In this document: positions 1 to 11,228 of the stretch, piece after piece
Position numbering within the stretch: position 1 is the stretch's first letter
How the letters are laid out: every line of letters starts with the position of its first letter
Source: Pisolithus tinctorius
Taxonomy: Eukaryota > Basidiomycota > Agaricomycetes > Boletales > Pisolithaceae
Direction of reading: 5' to 3'
Assembly (NCBI GenBank): GCA_024663395.1
Contig: JANFAH010000030.1
Coordinates: forward strand, 620,001-684,000
DNA length: 64,000 bases
The notes under the pieces: generated by a model
What the model was told of the DNA's origin: nothing
The model's input: the letters and a program-made list of their open reading frames with translations, nothing else
Databases searched by the model: none
Position numbers and translations under genes: made by a program

Positions 1-1075
1 AGAACTCCTGCAGGGTCAGCCCACACAGGTATGGTTCTCCATCAATCCACTCACCTCTGAATTGAAGTCATCCTTGGTAAAGTGAGGTAACATCCAATGG
101 TGGAAGCTAAATGGTATACACTTTCCTCCTACAACTCTGCCACCTGACACAGGTGGATATCTGTCAGACATTGATATATGAACCTTTGGGTTCTGCAGTG
201 ACCATTCACAAGCAAGGTCAAGTCAGTTTATGCTCAATTTTAAAGTTACAAAATTATGTCTTGCCTACTAAACCTAGTGCATGTGTTGATTTGTGTGCAT
301 CACCAAGTTTTCAATCATGGGGAATGAGTAGGCACACTGCACAGTCCCCAGACATAGCGTAGTGGGGGAGAAATGAAATGTGGACAACAGCTTTTAAGAG
401 ATTGGTAAAGCCAGGAGTTGAGAACAGGATGGCTTCATCATCAACCTTTGCTTCTGAATGAGCCTTCAACTCCAAAGCATCCTGAGAATAAGTGAATGTC
501 AAGGTCAGTAATAGGGGGGAACTGCTCAGTGCCCATCTCAGCCAGGTAGCCAAGCTGAAGACATGTGCATCATGTTCATCACTGTGAGACTGCACTAGTA
601 CTGGCAAAGAGGACAGCACAAACAAGGGATGTAGTCATGCACATCAGCCCCTCTACAAATCATGAACTATCAGACACCTCCCAAAAAAACAGTGGGCAGG
701 TCAGACCATGCCACAGATATATTGAAACCTATAGGCTACCTCAGTAGGTGTGAAACCACTGAGGGAATAGTGAAGGGAATGTATTCCTGGATGCTGTTAG
801 GCCAGGTCTGTAAACTCTTTGTCATCAACAATCATTCAGGCATTTATGGCTCATTAACCCCAATCATGTGAGCCTAGGGGGCAGGGGAAATTGGATTTGT
901 TGGGGTTTTGCAATCATTACATCATGACACGTTGTGTGGATGACCAGGGGCACATCAACGACTGTGTGTTAGCATGGACAGTGGCATGCACTGCTTGTAT
1001 ATTGACATTGCTGTTGTCAGCAACAATGCTGCTATTAGCTATGATTTTATCTGGTGAGAGTATTCACTTGAGTGT
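1..1075. other. No recognisable gene
   Basis: Only short, compositionally ordinary ORFs are present on both strands, and none resembles a family I know. The plus-strand Helitron remnant begins to be readable near 1076, so this stretch may be its 5' flank or a fully decayed upstream part. I see no clear terminal repeats, RNA gene or simple repeat. Confidence 0.4.
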
Positions 1076-1411
1076 GTGACTGAGCAGAATGGTTTTAGCA
1101 ACAGGTCAGTGAACCCTAGAGGGTCTTTGTTGGTATGTCATGCAAGCTCAGTTCAGGAGTTTGTGGAACAATACCCCTTCCTTGCACTAAAGGATCTAAA
1201 ATCTATTGCTGACCATCACAATGTGGTTTTCCATGGTCACTTGCACTGGCAGATGTGTGTGGATGTGCTTTGGGGTCATGAATGTACTATTACTTGTATG
1301 GCACTACTATATGTGTTTTGACAGTTAAAGCATGCCCAGTGAGGAAGATGTCTTGCCCCTGTACTGCAGGCAGCCACTCCATTCGATAGCAGCATCGCAG
1401 ATACCAAAGCT

Positions 1412-2089
1412 GTGCAGAGAAGTGTTACACAAGCACAAAGAGAGCGAACCATAATGACCAGAGATGAGGAGTCCACAGCTTATCCTCCTATCAGAACAAT
1501 GAATGAAAAATTAAACATTGTCAGGGATTGGCAGAGTCATATGTCACCACAGAGTCTTGCAGAAGGGGTCTGCACTATTTGTGCACAAATGTTTCCTTGT
1601 AATGAACTTTCTGATATCAATCCTTCCAAAGAAATACTTTCCATGCTACAGAATGATTGGTTACCTGTTGATTGTTGCCCACAGATGTACAATATAGAAA
1701 AATATTGTGGTGCAATTCTTTGCCCCTGCAGGATGCATTGTTTGTCCAATATTGCAGAGGTGCAGATGTGTACTGCTTGTTGCAAGGCATTAATGGCAAA
1801 AATGCCATGGCAACCAAAGGATGCCATTGCTAATTTTCAGTACTATGGTCTTGATGAGTTGCTGCACAACATTCAGGAGAGTATTCATGCAGCAAGCCCA
1901 TTGGAGCTTATGCTCATTTCAGCATGCAGAGCTACAGTTGTCATGCACCATTATCAAATGAAAAGTATTCAAGGAGGTCAAGTTCCAGAGGAAGCATCTC
2001 AGTGGTTTAATAGAGGTAATGTTGCTCTTTTGCCCCAGGATCCATCCACATTGTCAAACATTCTTCCACTGACACAGAATGATCTGTGA
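1412..2089 (+). pseudogene. Helitron N-terminal region, DUF6570-like
   Basis: This 225-residue open stretch carries paired cysteines (CTICAQMFPC, then CPCRMHC, then CTACCKALMAKMPW) followed by 'ALANG'-like and 'RGNVALLPQD' phrases. These match the cysteine-rich DUF6570 segment that precedes the Rep domain in many fungal Helitrons. The domain probably has a DNA-binding or structural role; its exact function is not known to me. A short upstream ORF (1076-1321) adds the preceding segment (FLALKDLKSIADHH, then a Cys-x4-Cys), and the gap between them may be an intron or decay. It continues in another frame at 2079-2276 ('VLVSKSRVRCIIEWLISNNEWY'), so there is at least one frameshift. Confidence 0.7.
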
Positions 2090-2272
2090 GGTGCAAGTGT
2101 GTGTGGTGTTTGCTGGTGGTGCATTTCATCCAAGCACAGATTCATTGCAAAGGTTTCCTCTGGTACTTGTTAGTAAATCAAGGGTCAGGTGTATAATTGA
2201 ATGGTTGATCTCTAACAATGAATGGTATATGAAAAAGGGAATAACATTTAGTCCAGAAAATCTAGCATTGTT

Positions 2273-2930
2273 GTGAATGGTGGCAACAATGTAGGCATGA
2301 TGCAGGGAATTGAGATAACTCATCTTCAGGATGGAGATGGGACAACAGATGCTGAGGCTTGTGTGGATTGGTCTACATTGGCATCTGATCTTGTGACTGA
2401 AACTGTTGTGTACATGGATGGCAACCATTCCAAGAGGTCCCACCGTGTGATGAAAGCAGCTGTGCTGGCTCATGCATTAAATCATAAGAGCTTTTTGGTT
2501 AGTCAAGCTGGTTCAGAGTTGATGAATGAGAACTCACTGGCATTTTTAACTGTGGTGTTTCCACATCTCAATCCATGGGGCATTGGGGGTTTCAATCATC
2601 CTGCCTGTTGACCAGACCAGCAGATCTCCTTCCAATGACAACTAAGAAATTTGTTGCAGCAAGTGGATTTGCCATTCGCACAGGATGCAACATTTCCATT
2701 CATATGTTGGAATATCCTGCAAAAGCAAGTGGCGAGTGAGAATACAGCATTTACCATATCATCTGGTCACCATCACAGTCTGGTGAATGATGAGCAGCAG
2801 GTGGAGACAAGTATAGCATCATTGGCAGAGAAACTGGAGAGAAATCCAAAGGCAAAGGTGGACTCCATTGGGGAGAAGGGTGTGTTACAGTTGTTTCATG
2901 AATTGAATGTGATATGTTGATCATTACTGG
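2273..2930 (+). pseudogene. Helitron central region
   Basis: Two successive open stretches (2273-2611 and 2651-2920) continue the Helitron protein: 'EITHLQDGD', 'YMDGNHSKRSHRVMKAAVLAHAL', 'FPHLNPWGIGGFNHP', then 'FICWNILQKQ' and 'ELNVIC'. A TGA separates 'HPAC' from 'PDQQISFQ', where an arginine codon is plausible. The reading ends at 2931, where the palindromic element entered. Downstream of the insertions the protein resumes near 4610 with 'YKLCQHNEIRSL', the expected next segment, so the insertions interrupt one continuous gene. Confidence 0.7.
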
Positions 2931-2933
2931 GTA

Positions 2934-4502
2934 CAGTGAGGGACAAAAGCATTGCAATGTTTGTGAGGTGTGACTTGTTGCTGATGTAGCTTGGGCTATT
3001 CTGCACAGATAATGATGATACCTATACTGTTGGAAAGGGGTGGCTCTAAGCTTTCCAGAGCACTAAGGTTCAGTCCAAACAAAGCAATACATGCTGAGAT
3101 ACACCCTATTGTTTCCAAAAAGTGCATTGCAATGCTTTTGTCCCTGACTGGTGAAATCATGAAATGTGACCTTTTGATGGGATTGAGGGCATGAAAGATG
3201 GGAAAATATGATTACATAATAAACCACATGATCATCCAGATGATTTGTCAGCATGTAAACAATGACAAACATTGGACTTGTACCATTAACCCTCCCTCTT
3301 TTACCACAACTCATGATATCATCTCTCTAGCTCACATGGTCATTTTCACAAGGAATTCTTATCAAATACTGGTGGCCACCACAGTGCCATCAGTATAACA
3401 TGCTCTCAGAACCATCAGTGCCTTAAAAAACCTGCTGTCAGTCATTTCCTGGACTGTTTCCCCCCATGCCTGATGTGTTCTGGGACTAATCAGTACTTGG
3501 AAGGCTGAAAATGTTATGGAGGTCAATCTGGCACTTCAGAACATGATGTACAAACAAGTCCCCTCTCAACCAATGCATTTTTGGAACAGGAACACTGGTA
3601 TGGAAGTTGGGGTGAGACAAAACCTCCTTGTGCTCTGAGCACCCTAAGAGGGTTCACTAGATCTTGCTCTGATCTGAACTGTAGATGACTGGGAAAGGAT
3701 TATTTGGTCATATGTGGCCAAAGGCAATATTCAGGGCCAGATGGAAGCACAGGATTCTGCTCCATGGCAGTTCAGTAGCATATCCTTCTGATGACACCCA
3801 GGGGTAAAGAGGATTTTGTCTTGCCCTAACTTCCATACCACTGTCCCTGTGCCAGAAATGCATTGGTTGAGAGGGGACTGGTTTGTACATCATGTTCTGA
3901 AGTGCCAGATTGAACTCCATAACATTTTCAGCCTTCCAAGTACTGATTAGTCCCAGAACACATCAGGCATGGGGGGAAACAGTCCAGGAAATGACTGACA
4001 GCAGGTTTTTTAAGGCACTGATGGTTCTGAGAGCATGTTATACTGATGGCACTGTGGTGGCCACCAGTATTTGATAAGAATTCCTTGTGAAAATGACCAT
4101 GTGAGCTAGAGAGATGATTTCATGAGTTGTGGTAAAAGAGGGAGGGTTAATGGTACAAGTCCAATGTTTGTCATTGTTTACATGCTGACAAATCATCTGG
4201 ATGATCATGTGGTTTATTATGTGATCATATTTTCCCATCTTTCATGCCCTCAATCCCATCAAAAGGTCACATTTCATGATTTCACCAGTCAGGGACAAAA
4301 GCATTGCAATGCACTTTTTGGAAACAATAGGGTGTATCTCAGCATGTATTGCTTTGTTTGGACTGAACCTCAGTGCTCTGGAAAGCTTAGAGCCACCCCT
4401 TTCCAACAGTATAGGTATCATCATTATCTGTGCAGAATAGCCCAAGCTACATCAGCAACAAGTCACACCTCACAAACATTGCAATGCTTTTGTCCCTCAC
4501 TG
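2934..4502. mobile_element. Palindromic foldback element F1, Tc1/mariner-derived
   Basis: Both ends read CAGTGAGGGACAAAAGCATT in inverted orientation, and a TA lies on each side (2932-2933 and 4503-4504), the target duplication expected of Tc1/mariner elements. The inverted arms run about 700 bp each (about 2934-3640 and 3790-4502) and are nearly identical, which is why the same 66-67-residue ORFs appear on both strands. Each arm includes a sequence related to the N-terminal helix-turn-helix region of the Tc1-like transposase at 28888-30486 (the 'IISLA' segment). The roughly 150-bp unpaired centre (3641-3789) carries a decayed 'DWERIIWS' segment, the first catalytic-aspartate region. No complete transposase is encoded. 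Confidence 0.85.
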
Positions 4503-4504
4503 TA

Positions 4505-4601
4505 CATCAGTAAACCACTTTGTGTGCTGGCAGTCCTAGGGGAACTGTCCAGTGCTGGACAGCTCTGGACAGCTCTGGCTAGCAAAAGTGATTTACTGAT
4601 G
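4505..4601. mobile_element. 97-bp MITE
   Basis: The ends CATCAGTAAACCACTTTG and the reverse complement of AAAGTGATTTACTGATG form terminal inverted repeats of about 17 bp with one mismatch. TA lies on both sides (4503-4504 and 4602-4603). No coding capacity. The left TA also serves as the right TA of the foldback element F1, so the two insertions abut exactly. The size and TA target suggest a Stowaway-like Tc1/mariner MITE. Confidence 0.75.
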
Positions 4602-4609
4602 TAGCAATG

Positions 4610-6080
4610 GATATAAGTTGTGTCAGCACAATGAGATCCGTTCTTTGACATGTCATCTAGGTACTCCTGCCTTTTTTTTAACCTTAAACCCACATGACAT
4701 GACCAATGTTCTCATTGCTCACTATGGGGGTTTGGATGTTTCCTGATGGTGCCAGCTAGGTGCATATGAATGTGCAGTTTTTGTCACCTCACATCCAGCA
4801 GCTGCTGCAAGGGCATTCAATGTTATTATCTGAACTTTTTTGGACATCATTGTGAAGTATAAGAATGGCCCTGGTTTGTTTGGAAAATGCACCAGTTACT
4901 ATGCAATGGTTGAAGCTCAAGGATGAGGAATGCTTCATTGCCACATGTTGCTGTGGGTGGAGAATCATCACAATCTGGAATGGTTGCAACAAATGATAAT
5001 GGCCAATGAACAGTTTGAGAGTTTGCTTTTTCAGTGGCTGGAGGATCTTATTAAGTGTGAGCTTCCAGGGTCCACATCTGATAACATTGATACCTCTGAG
5101 ACAAATCCTTCCAAGCCCAGTCAACAGGAGGATGTGCCAGATCCACATTTGCAATTACCACCTCAAATTGCACAAATGGAGGAGAGTAGTTTCAATGTTG
5201 CATTTGATGACTTTGTACAATGCCTGGCAATCGAATGTAATTGGCATGAACACACTCCTACCTGTTTCAAACATCTTCATCCTGGTGAAGAACCTGGGGA
5301 TGAGAATTGTCACATGCAAATTGACAGGTCCATTCAGGCACAGTCCTATGTCAATTCCAAATCACAGTCGATTCTTCATCATCATCTTCATCTGCATATA
5401 AATAATTACAATAATATCATATTATTCCTTCTGCAAAGTAATATGGACATCAAATTTATTGGCTTGGGCACAGCTGCAAAGGCATTGACTTACTATATCA
5501 GCAATTACATTACAAAGAATGATTTACAGGTCCACATTGGTCTTCAAGCGATCCACATGGCTATTGAAAGTCATCATAAATGTTTTCTGGATGATGTTGA
5601 GTCCTTGACCTCCATGCAAGAAAGAAATTTGCTCATGAAAACAGTCAATGCTATGATGGGCAGATGTGAGGTCTCGCATCAACAAGTCATGAGTTATTTG
5701 ATTGGGGGTGGGGACTATTATACAGGCCATGAATTTCATACCATATGTTTTCATGAGTTTGTTGATATAGCCATTGCCCACAAGCACCATGTCAATGGTG
5801 TTTGCACTTGCAGCACACCATCAGACCCCGATTGTCCTGGTAACATCTATGGTTCCACATGTACTGCACATACATCCCAGGGTTCACTCTCTGTGGTGTC
5901 AGACACACTTGACTACTTGATGCAACCTAGTGCCTCTCCCTTCAATAGTATGAGCTTGTGGCAGTTCCTCAAACAAACTGAGAAGGTGAGACATATGCAA
6001 GGCAACAATGAAAGAACACCCGAGACACTCACTGGTAACAGAGGTGACAATATGGTTTCCATTACAGAACATCCTGCATA
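4610..6080 (+). pseudogene. Helitron Rep (HUH endonuclease) domain
   Basis: This is the Rep nuclease that nicks DNA in rolling-circle transposition. The HUH motif is readable near 4930 as MLHCHMLLWV (His-x-His), preceded by 'KYKNGPGLFGKCTSYYAMVEAQG' and a TGA where family members have arginine before the motif. It continues openly at 4930-6096 with 'IIKCELPG', 'CNWHEHTPTCFKHL', 'NNIILFLLQSNMDIKFIGLGTAAKA' and the tyrosine motif YYISNYITK, then 'HQQVMSYLIGGGDYYTGHEF'. Both catalytic motifs, including two tyrosines four residues apart, are therefore kept. Reading fades after 'SMSLWQFLKQTEK' near 5990, before any helicase domain. Frame and stop defects upstream make it a pseudogene. Confidence 0.8.
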
Positions 6081-6148
6081 CTCCTGTAGATTTTGAGCCT
6101 CCTTTGCAGATGCATGGGACAAATGTGCATCCAAAGGGATATTAGGGG

Positions 6149-6420
6149 GGACAGCTGGTAGTGATGTTGAGAAGGGGTATGGTTGTGTATAGATACAAAC
6201 TTACATTGTTCACAATCATCCTCATCATTGGACATGCTCTGGAGGCCATGGTGCAGTTGTGCATCTGAAGTGGTACTGGGGGGGGCAGCTAGTGGTGATG
6301 TTGAGAGGGAATATGGTGACAAGAGAATACAAAATTACATTGTTTATGATGATCCTCATTGTCTGAAGGAGTATTGGAGGGGACAGCTAGTGGCAACACT
6401 GAATGATCATCCTCATTGAC
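6149..6420. repeat. Diverged tandem repeats, about 100-126 bp
   Basis: The phrase 'GGGACAGCT(A/G)GT(G/A)' recurs near 6149, 6275 and 6376. Each copy is followed by a related stretch, 'ATTACATTGTT...ATCCTCAT' in the first two and a shorter version in the third. The copies are clearly related but diverged. They lie just past the last readable Helitron segment; no gene is recognised here. Confidence 0.55.
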
Positions 6421-6603
6421 TATATCCTGCATAGTGATCATGCCTCCATGGAGCTGCTCGAGGGCAGTACAGTGGTCCAATTTTGTACCATCTTTTGGTG
6501 GAACCATTGTCAAGCAAAAGGAATTGAGATACTCTTCTTCCTTTTCTGTTAAACCTTGCAAGGGATGCCATGGACATGGCTTGTGAGTTGGACATCAAGC
6601 TAC

Positions 6604-6741
6604 ACTAGATCCAGCCTCCTGAAAATGAAGGTCAGCAAGCCAAAAAAAAACAGACCTAATGCAGCTCTAACCACTAGATCCAGCCTCCTGAAAATGAAGG
6701 TCAGCAAGCCAAAAAAAAACAGACCTAATGCAGCTCTAACC
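6604..6741. repeat. Perfect 69-bp tandem duplication
   Basis: Two adjacent copies (6604-6672 and 6673-6741) beginning ACTAGATCCAGCC and ending GCAGCTCTAACC appear identical along their length, including a nine-A run. The unit is a multiple of three, so both strands keep an open frame across it. The identity suggests a recent slippage or unequal-exchange event. Confidence 0.9.
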
Positions 6742-8568
6742 TCAGGACCAGTATTGTGGTTTCTGGTGGGTGTTGCTGGAAGGAGGTTGAGCACAAGCAT
6801 GGAAGACAGGGTAAATTATGCATATGTACCAGGTTTGATGGTGCAATGGCACTTCTTTGCACCTTGCCCAGGTTGGATTTTACCAGGTGATGTTGCAGTA
6901 CCCTTGATTCTTTTCAACCTGTGAACTCCAACAGGGGGGCCAATCTTCATAGAGGGATCAGAGGGTGACATTCATGGAGGCACAGCAAGAATCACACAGC
7001 AGACATGCAGTCACACAGTGGGGGAGTTCTCCAGGAACACAGTCACCTGGTTCCTTGCTGATTTGAATTCAAGCAAGAGTATAAAATCAAATGAAGAGCA
7101 AAAAGGAGTGGTCATGGTCAGTGATTCAACAAATGACTGGGGGTAGAAAAAGAGATGAGGAGGAAAGCAAGTTAGTGCCTATTTATGTTTTTCAGCCAAA
7201 AGGTGTATGCACCTCTTTTGAACTGGCACCAGCTTCTTCCTGGCTGACTCATAAAACCTTACAGCCATCAAGGGAAAATGTCAAATGACATGGGGTCAAT
7301 GGAATCAACAAACAGCAATGACACAGGGTCAATGGAATGAAATTTAATAACTAAAAAAAAACATATGAACAAGATTATGATAAAAGAAAAACTGACACAC
7401 TTTGTTAGAAGCTCCAGGCTGATAAGGTAGCTGGTAGAATGTGTCTTTCAAGCTGGAGGGAAGTAATATATATATATATATATATATAATGGTAACAGAG
7501 CATCTGCTGGCACCTTCACTTACCCAGATGTGGGTACTACCAGCACCATGGCTACACAAGGGAATGATGACCAAATGATTACATGTTGATGTGAGCAAAC
7601 AAACTAGTTCAGTGCATGGAAGCATGGAAGCATATTTTTGACCCTCTGATTGATAAGCAACATCAGTAGACCTGATGAAGACAGATTGTAAAACATATCT
7701 ATAATAGGAAGGTATGCTGAAAAGAAATGATGCAGAGACAGAGAGAAACATGTACCACAGATTGTGATGTGAGACAAAGTGTGGTTACCAGTGTAGTTTG
7801 AGGAATGGTCACATTGATGGTTAGTTTTGGCCTCAGTAGTGAACAGCATTGCATGGTAGTTCATAGGCCAGATCTGATGAACAAGGATAATGATAGGATC
7901 TACTATATAAAATATGTAGAGGAGGTGCATCAGACAGGACAAGTAAACACATACTATTCATTGTATTATGAGACAAAGTGGATAAGATGAGATAAATGCT
8001 AGCCAAATGGAAAATATCAGCACAATGTTCAGGAGAGTAGAAATGATAAAAGGACTTACCTCTTCTGCATCAATGTAGGCACCACTCCACTTTAGGATGT
8101 CTCTCTCTCTTTGATACATATAGTGATATGATCTACTACATACAGTATGTAGAGGAGGTGTGTTGGACAGGGTCAACTTGCTCTTTTTGATAATAGTGAT
8201 ATGATCTACTATATTGTCAAGTTCATGGTTGTCTGGGTTGAGGCTGGACTAGAGACCAAAGCAGGCACAAGGCCAAGTGGTTGGAGTGAGGAGGACAGAC
8301 AAGGTACAGAGGGGTGGACTGGGTGGACTTAGCAACTGAGGCTACAGCACTATTCCCTTCATGGGTCTCAGTCTGAGTCCAAGGCCAAGGCAGGGTTATC
8401 AGAGTAACTTAGTTGATTTCAGACTGAAGAGTACAGGTCGAGTATCTACGAGTTCATATACTAGAGGCAACCACAGTACAGAGACTGGTAATGCTGGTCT
8501 CACAAAGATTGCTAAGAAGATTGGTAAGACAAGTATTAGTAAGGTATGACAAAGACAATGGAGACTGG
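6742..8568. other. No recognisable gene; short repeats
   Basis: I recognise no coding sequence. A (TA)n microsatellite lies at 7466-7489. A diverged direct repeat built on 'ATGATCTACTA...TATGTAGAGGAGGTG' occurs at about 7885-7935 and 8125-8175, with a third partial copy at 8195-8214. From 8214 the sequence 'TGTCAAGTTCATGG...' could start an old LTR whose other part resumes after element C and ends 'ATGACTATGACA' at 15741, but I found no partner LTR. Confidence 0.4.
7466..7489. repeat. (TA)n microsatellite
   Basis: About 24 bases of alternating T and A lie between 'GGAAGTA' and 'ATGGTAAC'. Nothing else marks it as functional. Confidence 0.9.
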
Positions 8569-8964
8569 TGTAGGGAACAAGTTCAAGTTCCCTAGGAGAA
8601 GCAGACCAGGTCATGAGTTCAGGGGTGGAGAGTTTTCTTTTGTTTTATTTCCTTCTTTTGTTTTTTTTTGCATTGTACCACTGGACTTAGTGGCGAGCAG
8701 CTGCATTGCTGACTAAGCGCATGTGCTGTGTTCACGCAAGTTCAGTTTACCAACAACCAATCCATGTAACAGGCCCTCAGTAGTAGGGTGATTTTGTCTC
8801 ACAATTTGGCGAGTTTTTGAAGTTAGATTTATTACTTTGGGGAGTACCCAAAGTGCCAGGAGGACTGGCAAGAGTATTAGACAGGAACAGCTAAGTATCC
8901 TTTTACAGTTCGCATTTTTCACCCATTTACTAATTATAGGTACATCCCATTACCAATTCCTACA
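8569..8964 (+). repeat. 5' LTR of element C
   Basis: 396 bp, TG...CA, starting with a small inverted repeat (TAGGGAAC...GTTCCCTA). It matches 15129-15577 along its length apart from a 53-bp segment that only the right copy has near 15465-15520. Many of the substitutions are C/T or G/A (for example AAGCGCATG against AAGCATGTG). Confidence 0.85.
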
Positions 8965-8966
8965 TC

Positions 8967-8979
8967 TGGAGCCAACCAC
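8967..8979 (+). promoter_or_regulatory. Primer-binding site of element C
   Basis: TGGAGCCAACCAC begins two bases after the 5' LTR and starts with the TGG expected to pair with a tRNA 3' CCA. It resembles the site of element B at 62609-62622. I cannot name the tRNA without a search. Confidence 0.6.
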
Positions 8980-9337
8980 AAGGGGGGTTCTGTTTGTCTT
9001 GGGGAAAGAAGCCACTGCTTTATCACTGCATGAAAGTTTTTCTGGATTGGGTTTGGACAAGCTAAGTGTTCAGAATTTCAATTCTAGCTACAGTCTACTC
9101 TCAGGAATTTGGAAAATTTTCAGAGCTATTTTTTGAGCAGCAGATGTCAAGCAAGTATCTAAGTTGAAGATCCCTCAAGCTGAGAAGCAAGTCTGAAGGA
9201 AAATTAATAGTTGAATTTTTGTGAAGAAGCCATGAGAATGTGCCGAGAGAGCTCGAGGGAATGCCACTGAGGCATTCGAGGGATGCACCATGGTTCTCAG
9301 GGTGCATGTCTGACCTTTTTAGGTATTTTGAAGAGGT

Positions 9338-10343
9338 TTGAAGTCTTTGCAAGCATGAGAATTGCTTCGATGACCAAGAATGGGCAAAATGGGCTTGCTG
9401 GTATGCAAGTGGCAAAATCTCAGACTCATGGTATGAATTCATTGAAGATCAGCTGAGTTGGCCCAAATTCATGGTGGCCATTGCACATTTGTATCCTGGG
9501 TCCTGGAAAATGGATCAACAGTACTCAAGGAATGACCTTTACAGCCTCATTGACAGCCAAGCAAGAAGAGAAATTCATACAGAGGAAGAACTGATGAACT
9601 ACAGACTTTATTTTCTAGATTTAGCAACATATCTATGGGTTTCAAAGCAACTTGAGGCTGATGAGCTCGAAGACCTCTATTTACAAGGCTTCAACAAGGA
9701 ATTCTGGTGCGAAATTGTTTGGAAAATGCGATGCAATGATCGATGGCAACACTTGGATGACCCATGGCCCATGCAGCAAGTAACATACACAGCCACACAA
9801 CTACTATGCAAAGGATTTCACTTGGAGCAAGCACAGACAAGCACAGAAGAATATATTGGACCACAAAGTGACCAGGGAACTAGTTCAGACAAGCAGCAAC
9901 AGCCTACAGAGTCTTTTCCAAGTTCATCAATACACAGCTCACTGACAACTGATGTACAGGAATATATGGAATTACTGGAATGCATGCAGCATGAGCAAAT
10001 ACCGATGTTAGTGTCAGTGAGTCACGTGCAGCCACAGAGCCCACCCAAGAAGCCAAACAGTGAGGACCGAAGCCCTGGCAGGCTCATCAAAGCAGCTGCA
10101 GCAACCCGTTTCAAGACAAAAGAGTTTTCTTCAAGTACAAACAGAATACTGACTACTGAGTTACAGGAAGCAGTAGAGCTCGAGCAAGTCAAACCAGCAT
10201 TGGTGGAGGAACTGCTCACAATGAAAGTCCCATTCGAATTCAAGGCAAATTACAACACTCAAACAGGTTTTTCTTTTTGTTCATATCAAGTTTCTCTGAT
10301 GGCTACTGGTGTGTCACTACAGGAGTCCTGCCTAAGAGGTTGA
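9338..10343 (+). pseudogene. Gag-like ORF of element C
   Basis: The frame is open from about 9338, and the first ATG is at 9471. The protein (290 residues from that ATG) has the layout of Ty3/Gypsy Gag capsid: tryptophan-rich start (EWAKWACWYASGK, SDSWYEF), then 'YRLYFLDLATYL', 'FNKEFWCEIVWKM' and 'LDDPWPMQQVTYTATQLL'. A polar linker follows. I see no CCHC knuckle. The capsid would package element RNA. The nearest capsid-like sequence in this window is the Gag of element B. It ends at a TGA at 10341-10343, and a second ORF starts 46 bases later. Whether the frame is still functional cannot be told from sequence alone. Confidence 0.6.
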
Positions 10344-10388
10344 AACAATGAAAGAAGCAGCCTTGGAATTCCTGCAGTCAGCAGATAT

Positions 10389-11228
10389 ATGCATCAGTTA
10401 ACCAATGACCTATTTGTGTCAAAGATTCCACTCAAATTCAAAACAGAAAGACTGGAAGGACATGCAAGATCTACAAGAGTTGAAGATGAGGCACTTGAAG
10501 TGCTCGTGAGTGGCCATGAGGCAGATAAGTTGGTACATGAAGGGAATGCTGACTCATACAGGATGTTAAGAGGTACAGAATACATCAAGACGAAGGTTGT
10601 TGCAAGAAGGATCAAGATCGAGGAGCCATTGAGGCTTGTCATACGAAGGAAGCTGCCAGAAGAAGTTTTGCAAGTCGAAATGTTGAGGCACACAGCAAGG
10701 ATAGATGCCCTCGCATTTGAAATATTCTGCAGCCGTGCAGTGTTGGCAATAAATGTTTTATTCAAGGATTCATCGAGTGAATCGACACGCGCACTTGGTA
10801 TTAGGACTTGCACAGAAAGTCCTGCGATGTTGACTAAGCAGAGTCACATGACTGCTTTGTGCGTTGTGGCTGCACGCATTCAAGTGCTACATACTGACAA
10901 CTATAGTGTTACAGGCTGGCTATGCAAGATTGCTACAATTGGATATGAAGAATGGGGTGAACAACATACCATATGGAAGTTACTGCGACTACAAGTGACA
11001 GCGACGATGACAAGAGTGACATTGGCAGTGACTCGAGCGACAGCAAAGATGACGATGATGACCTTACTTAGTGTAGATAAATGGCCATACAGGATGGGAA
11101 GTGCCATATGGTGGAAACAGGGCGTGATGAGCATGAGTACTGAGCTCGATGGCTCAGAGGTTCGTTTTGATGTCAAGACGCTTTACTTACATCTATGCTA
11201 TTCTAGGGAAGGTAGCTATCTACGATGA
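10389..11228 (+). other. Open frame of unknown function inside element C
   Basis: A 279-residue frame follows the gag-like ORF. It contains repeated short phrases of the type 'FKTERLEGHARSTRVEDEALEVLVSGHEADKL', charged and without recognised motifs, and it runs into the first intron-like module at 11121. Another frame near 10990-11070 reads as an Asp/Ser-rich acidic tract. It may be the C-terminal part of Gag or captured sequence. No function is assigned. Confidence 0.35.

Larger units (their letters stand above)
1076..6080 (+). mobile_element. Degenerate Helitron, Rep part only, split by two insertions
   Basis: Plus-strand fragments at 1076-1321, 1412-2089, 2079-2276, 2273-2611, 2651-2920 and 4610-6080 read in order as the N-terminal two thirds of an agaricomycete Helitron Rep-helicase: a cysteine-rich DUF6570-type region, a central part with the phrase PHLNPWGIGGFNHP, and the HUH Rep domain. 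The PIF1-like helicase domain is absent downstream. I did not identify the 5' TC or 3' CTRR hairpin ends. A palindromic element (2934-4502) and a small MITE (4505-4601) lie between the central part and the Rep domain. Several in-frame stops and frameshifts show that the copy is dead. Confidence 0.8.

Noticed and set aside
2991..4445. Several paired ORFs of 66-67 residues on opposite strands in the foldback elements
   Set aside because: They are the same sequence read in the two inverted arms; they correspond to out-of-frame or decayed Tc1 transposase N-terminal sequence, not to separate genes.
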